Below, piece after piece: positions 15,910-24,393 of a stretch of 64,000 bases of DNA (its first letter is position 1; each line of letters begins with the position of its first letter). The notes beneath the pieces were generated by a model. It saw only the letters and a program-made list of their open reading frames with translations. It made no database searches and was not told where the DNA came from. The position numbers were made by a program, and so were the translations under genes. The DNA comes from Brucella pseudintermedia (lineage in GTDB: Bacteria > Pseudomonadota > Alphaproteobacteria > Rhizobiales > Rhizobiaceae), in assembly GCF_042697365.1 (NCBI RefSeq), contig NZ_CP137605.1; one strand, 5' to 3'.

Positions 15910-17487
15910 ATGGAGATGAAACTGAACCGGAAGGATGATATCGTCCTCAAGCTTGAGGATGTTTCCAAAGTCTATTCGGGCATTGTCGCGGTCAAGCGCG
16001 CCAATCTTGAATTGCGCCGGGGCTCGGTCAATGTGCTTGTCGGGGAAAATGGCGCCGGCAAGTCAACGTTGATGAAAATCATCGCTGGCGTCGAACGCCC
16101 GACCATGGGGAAGATCATTCTTGATGGCGAGGAAGTGTCATTCGATAGCCCCGCCGACGCGCAGAAGCGTGGCATTGCGATGATCTTTCAGGAACTGAAC
16201 CTGTTTTCAAACATGACGGTGGCAGAGAACATCTTCGCCACACGCGAGATTACACGCGGTTTGCGGGGCATCGACCACAAGGCGCAGATAGCCAGGGCCA
16301 ACGAATATCTCGACCGGCTTGATGCTGGCATCAGTGCAACTACGCTTGTCGCCGATCTGCCCATCGGACAGCAACAGCTTGTCGAAATCGCCAAGGCCAT
16401 TTCGCTTGATGCACGCATCGTCATTATGGACGAGCCGACTTCGGCACTTTCCGCAGCCGAAGTGGACATTCTCTTCAAGGTGATCGCCGAACTGAAAAGC
16501 CAAGGGGTGGCCATCGTCTATATTTCGCATCGGCTCGAAGAACTGATGCGGATTGGTGATTACATCACGGTTCTGCGCGACGGAAAAATCACCGGGCAGG
16601 AAGAGATCAGGAATATAGATACGCAATGGATCGTGCGCTCCATGATCGGCTCCGATGCCAAGGATTTTTCCAAGCCGGTCACCCACAAGATCGGCGCGGA
16701 GCGGTTTCGTGCTGAAAACATCACCCTGCCCCGCCCGACAGGCGGGCTTGCAGTCGACAATGTATCGCTGACCGTTCGTGCAGGTGAAGTTCTGGGAATC
16801 TATGGCCTTATGGGGGCCGGACGTTCGGAGTTTTTCGAATGCGTGATGGGCCAGCACGGGCATTCCACAGGCCAAATCTATATTGACGGCGAGGAAGTGA
16901 AGGAGCGTGATACGACACGCCGCATCCGGCGCGGCCTTGCACTGATACCGGAAGATCGCCAGCGCGAAGGCCTGGTCCAGATTCTGTCGATTGCCAGTAA
17001 TCTGACGCTGGCGAGCCTCGACCGCCTAGCCCGGATATTCCACATCGCGCCGAAGCGTGAAAAGCAGGCCATTCAACAGGCAATCAAAGATCTGTCGATC
17101 AAGGCGCCGAATCCGGAATTTGAAGTCACTTCAATGTCGGGCGGCAACCAGCAAAAGGTCGTCATCGGCAAGGCGCTGATGACCAACCCAAAAGTTCTCC
17201 TGATGGACGAGCCATCGCGCGGCATTGATGTGGGTGCGAAGGCCGACGTCTTCCGCACCATGCGCAGGCTGGCCGCCGAAGGTCTTTCCATTCTCTTTTC
17301 AACCTCCGATCTGGAAGAAGTCATGGCGCTCTCCGATCGCATCGCGGTGCTCAGCAATGGGAAGCTGATTGCCATATTCGACCGCGATACCGCGACGGAA
17401 GCAGACATTGTCGCAGCTTCGGCCAAGGGCCACGGGCATACGCATGACAACGACCACAGCAAACAAACAAGGGAACGCGCGTCATGA
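15910..17487 (+). CDS. Sugar ABC transporter ATPase with two nucleotide-binding domains (RbsA class)
   Basis: A 525-residue fused double ATPase. The first domain has Walker A GENGAGKSTLMKI, signature LPIGQQQLVEIAKA and Walker B IVIMDEPTSAL; the second has the degenerate Walker A GLMGAGRSEFFEC usual for the RbsA group, with signature SGGNQQKVVIGKAL and LLMDEPSRGIDVG. The C-terminus is histidine-rich (KGHGHTHDNDHS), which is unusual and may bind metal. The stop overlaps the permease start by 4 bp. It powers import of the sugar bound by the protein at 14239-15195. Confidence 0.94.
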   Translation: MEMKLNRKDDIVLKLEDVSKVYSGIVAVKRANLELRRGSVNVLVGENGAGKSTLMKIIAGVERPTMGKIILDGEEVSFDSPADAQKRGIAMIFQELNLFSNMTVAENIFATREITRGLRGIDHKAQIARANEYLDRLDAGISATTLVADLPIGQQQLVEIAKAISLDARIVIMDEPTSALSAAEVDILFKVIAELKSQGVAIVYISHRLEELMRIGDYITVLRDGKITGQEEIRNIDTQWIVRSMIGSDAKDFSKPVTHKIGAERFRAENITLPRPTGGLAVDNVSLTVRAGEVLGIYGLMGAGRSEFFECVMGQHGHSTGQIYIDGEEVKERDTTRRIRRGLALIPEDRQREGLVQILSIASNLTLASLDRLARIFHIAPKREKQAIQQAIKDLSIKAPNPEFEVTSMSGGNQQKVVIGKALMTNPKVLLMDEPSRGIDVGAKADVFRTMRRLAAEGLSILFSTSDLEEVMALSDRIAVLSNGKLIAIFDRDTATEADIVAASAKGHGHTHDNDHSKQTRERAS

Positions 17488-18551
17488 CAGCCAACACGAC
17501 GACGGCCGCCACTGACTCAACCTTTAACAGCGGCTCGGCCCTGCTGACGCTGATGAAACTGAGAACTTTCATCGCGCTTTTCGCGGTGTTCATTTTCTTC
17601 TCGTTCGCAGCACCGAACTTTCTCTCGACCGCCAACCTGATCCTAATGTCAAAGCACGTTGCCCTTAACGCATTTCTCGCGATGGGCATGACCTTCGTCA
17701 TCATCACCGGCGGCATCGATCTTTCTGTCGGCTCCATTGTCGGGCTTTGCGGCATGGTTGCCGGTGGCCTTCTGATCTACGGCATTGATCTTGGCATCGG
17801 CTATACGATCTATTTCAACATCATCGAAATATCGCTCATCACCCTGGCGGTCGGTATCGCTGTCGGCTTCATAAACGGTCTGCTGATAACCAAACTGAAT
17901 GTTGCCCCCTTTATCGCGACACTCGGCACGCTTTATGTGGCACGCGGTCTGGCGCTTCTGTCATCAGACGGCCAGACCTTCCCGAACCTCGTCGGTCGCG
18001 AAGACTTGGGCACAACCGGCTTCGCATTCTTTGGATCAGGCAGCATTCTTGGTCTTCCGGTATCGATCTGGCTTCTGATCGTCGTGGCCCTGGCCGCAGC
18101 GTATATCGCGCGCTATACGCCGCTTGGCCGTCAGATTTTCGCAGTCGGCGGCAATGAACGCGCTGCCCGCATGTCCGGCATCCGCGTCGACCGCGTAAAG
18201 ATGTTCGTCTATATGTTTTCAGGCTTCTGCGCTGCAATCGCGGGGCTTATTATCTCGTCCGAACTCATGTCCTCGCATCCGGCAACGGGTAACTCCTTCG
18301 AGCTCAACGCGATTGCCGCGGCGGTTCTTGGCGGCACCTCGATGTCAGGCGGGCGCGGCACCATCGGCGGGACCATCATCGGTGCATTCGTCATCGGTAT
18401 TCTCTCCGATGGTCTCGTCATGATGGGCGTATCGTCTTTCTGGCAGATGGTCATCAAAGGCCTTGTCATCATCATTGCCGTGGTGGTCGATCAGGCACAG
18501 CGCCGCCTCCAGCAGCGCGTAACACTCATGCAAATGGCAAAAGCGGGTTAA
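17484..18551 (+). CDS. Sugar ABC transporter permease (RbsC class)
   Basis: A 355-residue inner membrane permease with about ten hydrophobic helices. Family landmarks are ITGGIDLSVGSIVGLCGMVA near the N-terminus, APFIATLGTLYVARGLALL, the ATPase-contact loop YTPLGRQIFAVGGNERAARM and GTSMSGGRGTIGGTIIGAF near the end. It probably works as a homodimer with the double ATPase, since there is only one permease gene. It is followed one base later by the apsD gene, tying transport to catabolism. Confidence 0.94.
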   Translation: MTANTTTAATDSTFNSGSALLTLMKLRTFIALFAVFIFFSFAAPNFLSTANLILMSKHVALNAFLAMGMTFVIITGGIDLSVGSIVGLCGMVAGGLLIYGIDLGIGYTIYFNIIEISLITLAVGIAVGFINGLLITKLNVAPFIATLGTLYVARGLALLSSDGQTFPNLVGREDLGTTGFAFFGSGSILGLPVSIWLLIVVALAAAYIARYTPLGRQIFAVGGNERAARMSGIRVDRVKMFVYMFSGFCAAIAGLIISSELMSSHPATGNSFELNAIAAAVLGGTSMSGGRGTIGGTIIGAFVIGILSDGLVMMGVSSFWQMVIKGLVIIIAVVVDQAQRRLQQRVTLMQMAKAG

Positions 18552-18552
18552 A

Positions 18553-19587
18553 ATGGCAGAATTGAATGGCGCTCTGATCGGCTGCGGTTTCTTCGCAATC
18601 AACCAGATGCATGCATGGAATGACGTTGCGGGTGCCAAAATCACGGCTATCTGCGACCGCGATCCGGAGCGGTTGAAGATTGTCGGCGACCAGTTTGGCA
18701 TTGAGCGCCGCTACACAGATGCTGAGGCGCTGTTTGCAGATGGCGGCATCGATTTTGTCGATATTGCCACCACCGTTGCAAGCCATCGCGCCCTGGTGGA
18801 ACTTGCAGCCGCCCACAAGGTGCCAGCAATCTGCCAGAAGCCTTTTGCCAAGACGCTCGATGATGCAAAGGCCATGGTGAAAGTCTGCGATGAGGCAGGC
18901 ATTCCGCTCATGGTGCATGAAAACTTCCGCTGGCAGACACCTATTCAGGCCGTGCGCAAGGCGCTCGACAGCGGCGTCATCGGCACACCGTTCTGGGGAC
19001 GTTTTTCTTTCCGCTCCGGCTTTGACGTCTTTTCCGGTCAGCCTTATCTTGCAGAAGGCGACCGCTTCATCATCGAAGATCTCGGCATCCACACGCTCGA
19101 TATTGCGCGCTTCATTCTGGATGACGTGACGAGCCTTGTCGCACGCACCAAGCGCGTCAACCCGAAGATCAAGGGCGAAGATGTGGCAACCATTCTCATG
19201 GACCATGAAAATGGAGCTACGTCCATTGTCGATGTCAGCTATGCCACAAAGCTCGAAAACGACCCTTTCCCGGAAACGCTGATCGAACTCGATGGCACTG
19301 AAGGCACGATCCGTCTTCATCAGGGCTATCGTCTTGAGGTGATTACCCCGGCTGGCACGGCGGTTTCAGACGTTTCGCCGAGACTACTCTCATGGGCCTC
19401 GCGCCCGTGGCACAATATTCAGGAAAGCGTTTTTGCAATTCAACAGCATTGGGTGGATAAGCTCGCATCCAATGGAGAAACCTCGACATCGGGTGCCGAC
19501 AATCTCAAGACCTTTGCGCTTGTTGAGGCTGCTTATGACAGTGCAGCAACTGGCAATCGCATCGACATCAAGGCATTGTTGAAATGA
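18553..19587 (+). CDS. apsD: Gfo/Idh/MocA oxidoreductase, D-apiose dehydrogenase
   Basis: A 344-residue NAD(P)-dependent sugar dehydrogenase. The Rossmann start is slightly unusual, ALIGCGFFAINQMHAW, followed by ITAICDRDPERLKIVGDQFG. The catalytic lysine is in AICQKPFAKTLDDAK, and the second-domain motif IIEDLGIHTLDIARFIL carries the histidine and aspartate used in catalysis. In characterised apiose operons the Gfo/Idh/MocA member ApsD oxidises D-apiose to D-apionolactone. It is one base after the permease and overlaps the lactonase gene by 4 bp, so enzyme and hydrolase of the lactone are made together. Without this context the sugar could not be named. Confidence 0.83.
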   Translation: MAELNGALIGCGFFAINQMHAWNDVAGAKITAICDRDPERLKIVGDQFGIERRYTDAEALFADGGIDFVDIATTVASHRALVELAAAHKVPAICQKPFAKTLDDAKAMVKVCDEAGIPLMVHENFRWQTPIQAVRKALDSGVIGTPFWGRFSFRSGFDVFSGQPYLAEGDRFIIEDLGIHTLDIARFILDDVTSLVARTKRVNPKIKGEDVATILMDHENGATSIVDVSYATKLENDPFPETLIELDGTEGTIRLHQGYRLEVITPAGTAVSDVSPRLLSWASRPWHNIQESVFAIQQHWVDKLASNGETSTSGADNLKTFALVEAAYDSAATGNRIDIKALLK

Positions 19588-21413
19588 GCAAAGTCGATCC
19601 ATTCCTGCTCTATGGCACACGCGAAGCAGAAGCCAAGGCAAGGCATCTGAAAGCAGGCCTTCTTGCCGTCGATCTCAGCGATGGCAATCTTCGTACCATC
19701 ACTTATGACGGTATCGAGATTCTGCGCGCCATCTCCTATCTCGTGCGGGATCGAGACTGGGGAACCTATAACCCGGAAATCCATGATCTGAATGTTGAGC
19801 AAAACAACAGCAGTTTCACCGTCACCTATCAGGCACGTTGCGAAGGCCCCGAGGGAACGCAACTCACCATTGATGTCCGCATTCAGGCCGAGAGTGACGG
19901 CGCACTCACTTTCGACGCTGTAGCCAATACCGCGACCGGTTTTGAAACCAACCGTTGCGGCTTCTGCATTCTGCATCCGATCATCGGCGTGGCCGGTTCG
20001 CCGGTGACTGTCGAGCATGTCGATGGCGCGCTCAACAAAACCCGCCTGCCGGATCTGATTGAGCCGTGGCAACCCTTCCAGAATATGCGTGCGATCACCC
20101 ATCAGGCGATGCCCGGCGTCATGGTCGAATGCCGCATGGAAGGCGATACGTTCGAGATGGAAGACCAGCGCAACTGGTCAGATGCATCCTTTAAGACCTA
20201 TGTGCGTCCGCTGGCTCTGGCATGGCCCTACCGGATCGAAGCTTTGAAGCCCCAGCATCAGCGCATTGTGCTCAACATTGCTGACACGCGCCCAGCAACA
20301 TCCAAAGTGGCCCAACATGCTGAACCGGTGAAGATCACTTTCGGTGACGCAAGTGGCGTCATGCCCAATATAGGCGTTATCATCACGCCTGAGGAAGCGA
20401 AACAGAGTCTCGCCGCAATCGAACTCCTGCAAGAAATAGGGCCGCAAGACCTGCTGTTTCATTACGATCCGTTGGCGGGACATGAAGGTTCAATCTTTGC
20501 AGATTTCGCGGCATTGGCCGCGAACCACAAAGGACGCGTCGCGCTTGAAATCGCCCTGCCCTGCAAAACACACCTTATCGACGAGACGACTGCAATCGCG
20601 TCCGATATGAAAGCAGCGGGTTTCACCCCAGATGCAATCGTCGTTTCGCCTGCAATAGACCGGCAATCAACACCGCCCGGCAGCGAATGGCCACCCTGCC
20701 CGCCACTCGATGAGGTTTATGCCGCAGCGAGAGCGGCCTTTCCGAACGTGCGTCTCGGTGGCGGAATGCTGAGCTACTTCACCGAACTCAATCGCAAACG
20801 CATCCCCGGCCCGCTCGTTGATTTCGTGACGCATTGTACCAATCCGATTGTTCACGCCGCCGACGATCTCAGCGTCATGCAGACACTGGAGGCGCTGCCG
20901 TTCATTACCCGTTCCGTACGCGCGATCTATGGCAACAATCCCTATCGCATCGGGCCATCCACCATTCCCATGCGCCAGAATCCCTATGGGAGTCGCACAA
21001 TGGAAAACCCGCATAGCAGACGCATAGCCATGGCCAACCGCGACCCACGTCACAATGGAAAATTCGGCGAAAGCTTCGCGATGGCCTATGCCATATCGGT
21101 GCTGAATGCTGGCCTCGACAGCCTGACGCTGTCAGCTCTCACCGGCCCCTTCGGGCTTATTGCCGGCGACAACGAACCAACGCCCGCGGGTGGGAAACGT
21201 CCGCTCTTCAACACGATAAAAACGCTATCCGCGCTGGCAGGCAAGAAATGGCAGCAGCTTATTTCATCGGGACCTGACTGCGTTTTGGCTTTTGCAACAG
21301 AGCAAGAATGCTGGCTGGTGAATATCACCTCGCATCACCAAGCCGTCAGCATCGGTCAGTCCAACAAGATCACTCTTGAGCCCTACGCAGTCGAGAGTTT
21401 GAAACGTTTCTAG
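19584..21413 (+). CDS. apnL: D-apionate lactonase
   Basis: A 609-residue protein with no signal peptide, last gene of the operon. It resembles the large ApnL proteins described for apionolactone hydrolysis; the N-terminal half is rich in beta strands (AGLLAVDLSDGNLRTITYDG, NNSSFTVTYQARCEGPEGTQ), and the C-terminal half has a barrel-like region with ALEIALPCKTHLIDE, GGGMLSYFTELNRKRIPGP, DFVTHCTNPIVHAADD and conserved acidic and histidine residues. The 4 bp overlap with the dehydrogenase gene matches the reaction order. I recognise no classical lactonase motif, so the assignment depends on resemblance to the known family and on the complete pathway around it. Confidence 0.8.
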   Translation: MSKVDPFLLYGTREAEAKARHLKAGLLAVDLSDGNLRTITYDGIEILRAISYLVRDRDWGTYNPEIHDLNVEQNNSSFTVTYQARCEGPEGTQLTIDVRIQAESDGALTFDAVANTATGFETNRCGFCILHPIIGVAGSPVTVEHVDGALNKTRLPDLIEPWQPFQNMRAITHQAMPGVMVECRMEGDTFEMEDQRNWSDASFKTYVRPLALAWPYRIEALKPQHQRIVLNIADTRPATSKVAQHAEPVKITFGDASGVMPNIGVIITPEEAKQSLAAIELLQEIGPQDLLFHYDPLAGHEGSIFADFAALAANHKGRVALEIALPCKTHLIDETTAIASDMKAAGFTPDAIVVSPAIDRQSTPPGSEWPPCPPLDEVYAAARAAFPNVRLGGGMLSYFTELNRKRIPGPLVDFVTHCTNPIVHAADDLSVMQTLEALPFITRSVRAIYGNNPYRIGPSTIPMRQNPYGSRTMENPHSRRIAMANRDPRHNGKFGESFAMAYAISVLNAGLDSLTLSALTGPFGLIAGDNEPTPAGGKRPLFNTIKTLSALAGKKWQQLISSGPDCVLAFATEQECWLVNITSHHQAVSIGQSNKITLEPYAVESLKRF

Positions 21414-21471
21414 TATTAATCAGATAGTTGCGTCATTCTGATCAGGCTCTGCCAGCCTTCGATAAAAGTGG

Positions 21472-21505
21472 TTTATGCCCGCCAGCAAGAACTGGCGGGC
21501 ATAAA
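21472..21505. terminator. Strong hairpin between apnL and guaA
   Basis: TTTATGCCCGCCAG (21472-21485) and CTGGCGGGCATAAA (21492-21505) form a perfect 14 bp stem with a 6 nt loop between two convergent genes. It probably ends both transcripts, although it lacks a long T-run. Confidence 0.75.
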
Positions 21506-21558
21506 TGGAAAAGCTTTTCGATCGATCAGAGCAGATTTGCGCGATAAGCAGAATCAAA

Positions 21559-23121
21559 TCATTCCCACTCAATCGTGCCGGGCGGCTTCGAGGTCACGTC
21601 ATAGACGACGCGATTGATGCCGCGCACTTCATTGATGATGCGGGTTGCTGCATTGCCAAGGAAGTTCATGTCGTAGTGATAGAAGTCAGCGGTCATGCCG
21701 TCCACCGACGTCACGGCACGCAGAGCGCAGACGAATTCGTAGGTACGGCCATCACCCATCACGCCAACGGTCTGGACCGGCAGCAGAACTGCGAAAGCCT
21801 GCCAGATGGCATCGTAAAGACCTGCCTTGCGGATTTCGTCCAAATAGATCGCATCCGCTTCACGGAGAATTTCCAGCTTTTCCCGCGTGATGCCCCCGGG
21901 GCAGCGGATCGCAAGGCCCGGTCCAGGGAACGGATGGCGACCGATAAAGCTGTCCGGCAGGCCAAGTTCTTTGCCGAGCAGGCGAACTTCATCCTTGAAC
22001 AGTTCGCGCAGCGGCTCGACCAGCTGCATCTTCATACGTTCCGGCAAGCCACCGACATTGTGGTGCGACTTGATCGTGACCGAAGGTCCGCCGGTGAAGG
22101 AAACGCTTTCGATCACATCCGGATAAAGCGTGCCCTGCACGAGGAAGTCCGCGCCGCCCAGCTTCTTGGCTTCTTCCTCAAACACTTCGATGAAGAGACG
22201 TCCAATCGTCTTGCGCTTCTTTTCCGGATCGGTTTCGCCTTCCAGTGCGCCGATGAAGCGGTCGGAAGCATCTACAAGGATCAATGGCAGATTGTAATGT
22301 TCGCGGAACATTTCAACGACCTGCTTCGCCTCGTTCTTGCGCATCAGACCGTGATCGACGAGGATACAGGTGAGCTGATCGCCAATGGCTTCGTGCGCCA
22401 GAAGTGCTGCAACAGACGAATCCACACCACCAGAAAGCGCGCAGATAACCTTTCCGCTGCCAACCTGTTTGCGGATCGCCTCCACGGCCTGCTCGCGATA
22501 AGCGCCCATCGTCCAGCCTGGCTTCACGCCGACAATACGATGAACGAAATTCTGCAACAGCTTCGCGCCATCCGGCGTATGTACGACTTCCGGATGGAAC
22601 TGCACGCCGTAATATTTGCGCTTTTCATCAGCAATGGCTGCAAAAGGAGCGTTCGGTGATGTACCGATAATGGTGAAGCCATCAGGAAGCGACGTTACTC
22701 GGTCACCGTGGCTCATCCAGACCTGATGGCGCGTACCCTTGGCCCAGATGCCATCGAAAAGCGGACTGTCTTCCTGCACATCCAGGAAGGCGCGGCCAAA
22801 TTCGCGGTCATGGCCGCCTTCCACCTTGCCGCCCAGTTGGGCACACATGGTCTGCTCGCCATAGCAAATGCCGAGGACCGGAATGCCCTCTTCAAAGACA
22901 GACTGCGGCGCCCGCGGCGACCCGATATCGGTCGTCGAATGCGGACTGCCGGAAAGGATAACACCCTTCGGCTTCAGCCGTCTGAAGGCCTCTTCAGCAG
23001 ACTGAAAAGGAACGATTTCACAATAGACATTGGCTTCGCGCACACGACGCGCAATCAGCTGCGTGACCTGGCTGCCAAAGTCGATGATAAGGATTGTGTC
23101 GGGATGTGCCGTGATACTCAT
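21559..23121 (-). CDS. guaA: GMP synthase (glutamine-hydrolysing)
   Basis: A 520-residue enzyme that turns XMP into GMP using glutamine and ATP, the last step of guanine nucleotide synthesis. The N-terminal class I amidotransferase domain has the nucleophile in GICYGEQTMC and the His-Glu pair in VQFHPEVVHT. The ATP pyrophosphatase domain has the loop CALSGGVDSSVAALLAHEAI, and the C-terminal dimerisation part ends in DVTSKPPGTIEWE as in other bacteria. The ATG at 23119-23121 (MSITAHPDTI) is chosen; an in-frame ATG nine bases upstream is possible. guaB, the preceding enzyme, lies 7 kb away. Confidence 0.97.
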   Translation of the reverse strand: MSITAHPDTILIIDFGSQVTQLIARRVREANVYCEIVPFQSAEEAFRRLKPKGVILSGSPHSTTDIGSPRAPQSVFEEGIPVLGICYGEQTMCAQLGGKVEGGHDREFGRAFLDVQEDSPLFDGIWAKGTRHQVWMSHGDRVTSLPDGFTIIGTSPNAPFAAIADEKRKYYGVQFHPEVVHTPDGAKLLQNFVHRIVGVKPGWTMGAYREQAVEAIRKQVGSGKVICALSGGVDSSVAALLAHEAIGDQLTCILVDHGLMRKNEAKQVVEMFREHYNLPLILVDASDRFIGALEGETDPEKKRKTIGRLFIEVFEEEAKKLGGADFLVQGTLYPDVIESVSFTGGPSVTIKSHHNVGGLPERMKMQLVEPLRELFKDEVRLLGKELGLPDSFIGRHPFPGPGLAIRCPGGITREKLEILREADAIYLDEIRKAGLYDAIWQAFAVLLPVQTVGVMGDGRTYEFVCALRAVTSVDGMTADFYHYDMNFLGNAATRIINEVRGINRVVYDVTSKPPGTIEWE

Positions 23122-23229
23122 GTGCAGCATCTATTTAAAAAGTGGTCGAGATGCAATGCCTATATGGGGTATAGACGATATGCTCAACAAGTGCGTTGCC
23201 AAAAAAGGGGTTGTACTGACACACCATTG

Positions 23230-23859
23230 TCAGGAGGAGATGAGGCCATCGGCGATTGCTGCCTCCAATCGCTCGACAGCGTGAGCCAGTTTTTCATCGA
23301 TAATATGCAGATACTGCGTCCAATCGCCGACATGCTGCAACTCGCTTGCTCCATCCGAGATGCCTCGCAGCCCGAAAAGCGGTACGCCTGCCAGTTGGCA
23401 GGTCCGCAGGCAGGCATAGGTCTCCATATCCACCATATCTGCATCAATCGTCGCATAAACAGCGCCGGAGACAATGTTTGCGCCGGTGGAAAGCGATGCT
23501 GCAGGGACTTCAGGCACGGAAATCGGAAGTTCCACTACCTTGGGAAGATCGAGAAAAGGTGTTGCGCCCTTTTCGAACCCGAGCGGCGAAGCATCCATAT
23601 CTCGATAACATACGGAGGACACCTGAAAAACTTGTGCTCGAGCCAATCTGGCTGACCCGGCAGAACCAAGCGAGACTACCAGATCGGGTTTTTCGCCTGC
23701 ATGGATCAGGCTGCCAAGAGCATATGCGAGATTGGCTGCCGCTTCGACCGGCCCAACCCCAATCATGACCGGCGTGAAGAGTTTTGCCAGATGACGCCCG
23801 TATTCGGCATCCGCTGCCATAACATAGAGCAAGCGCTTTCCGGCAACGGTCTTTATCAT
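23230..23859 (-). CDS. mtnN: 5'-methylthioadenosine/S-adenosylhomocysteine nucleosidase-like protein
   Basis: A 209-residue nucleoside phosphorylase-fold protein. Recognisable parts are VMAADAEYGRHLAKLF at the N-terminus (alpha/beta start with a substrate-contact glutamate), LVVSLGSAGSARL, and DADMVDMETYACLRTCQLAG, where Met-Glu contacts the ribose; the catalytic aspartate is in LRGISDGASE. It hydrolyses adenine from MTA or SAH, recycling methionine and removing a methylation inhibitor. It overlaps the thioesterase gene by 4 bp (ATGA), so the pair forms a small operon. It is a little shorter than E. coli MtnN and more like the rhizobial form. Confidence 0.88.
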   Translation of the reverse strand: MIKTVAGKRLLYVMAADAEYGRHLAKLFTPVMIGVGPVEAAANLAYALGSLIHAGEKPDLVVSLGSAGSARLARAQVFQVSSVCYRDMDASPLGFEKGATPFLDLPKVVELPISVPEVPAASLSTGANIVSGAVYATIDADMVDMETYACLRTCQLAGVPLFGLRGISDGASELQHVGDWTQYLHIIDEKLAHAVERLEAAIADGLISS

Positions 23860-24311
23860 CCCTGCAAGCCCTTTCTATCCTGCACGACCATCATCGTTCC
23901 AGTCATCGTCGCAATCAGGCGCACTTCCGTATCGGTAACGGCAAATGCCTGGCCATCACTGACCATGATAGTCCGACCAGGCTTGGTCACCTCGCCACGG
24001 AACAGAAAGCGCTCGCCCTTGCCGGGGGCAAGCAGGTTCACTTTGAATTCGATGGTTAGCACTGCCGCATCGGATGGCATCAGCGTAAGTGCTGCGTAAC
24101 CGCAAGCGGAATCGAGCGCAGCGGAAATCACGCCCGCGTGGAGAATGCCGTGCTGTTGCGTCAGTTCTTCACGGAACGGCATTTCGATTTCGACGATACC
24201 GGGCTCACACCGCGACAGTTCAGCGCCGATCAGCTTCATCGCAGCCTGCCGCCCGAAGCTTTCCTCCACGCGCTCCTTGAAATCCGGTTCTGCTACACGG
24301 TGTGCTGACAT
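23856..24311 (-). CDS. PaaI-type hotdog-fold thioesterase
   Basis: A 151-residue single-domain hotdog protein. The PaaI/YbgC-like signature is QQHGILHAGVISAALDSACG, with the His-Gly and Asp positions that form the active site in this group, then LTIEFKVNLLAPGKGERFLF. It probably hydrolyses an acyl-CoA. The substrate is not evident from neighbours. The ATG at 24309-24311 has GGGAG upstream; the frame stays open 21 bases further to another ATG without a clear ribosome site. Confidence 0.87.
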   Translation of the reverse strand: MSAHRVAEPDFKERVEESFGRQAAMKLIGAELSRCEPGIVEIEMPFREELTQQHGILHAGVISAALDSACGYAALTLMPSDAAVLTIEFKVNLLAPGKGERFLFRGEVTKPGRTIMVSDGQAFAVTDTEVRLIATMTGTMMVVQDRKGLQG

Positions 24312-24335
24312 CGGTTCGGCTCCCCGTTCCATCCA

Positions 24336-24393
24336 TTTGCTTTACGCGTTATCCGGCGCAAAACCGCTTCGCACTTTTGCTGGCAACGCTCTA
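24336..24393. repeat. Partial copy of a dispersed palindromic repeat
   Basis: The stretch TTTACGCGTTATCC then CCGCTTCGCACTTTTGCTGG and GCTCTA matches the second half of the elements at 33763-33860 and 41522-41626. The copy ends exactly at the rsmB stop codon, whose TAG is part of the element's terminal TAGAGC. Confidence 0.75.

Noticed and set aside
21505..23655. Long open frames on the plus strand opposite guaA and mtnN
   Set aside because: They are antisense to well-conserved genes, have no ribosome sites and no recognisable domains; high G+C third positions keep opposite frames open.
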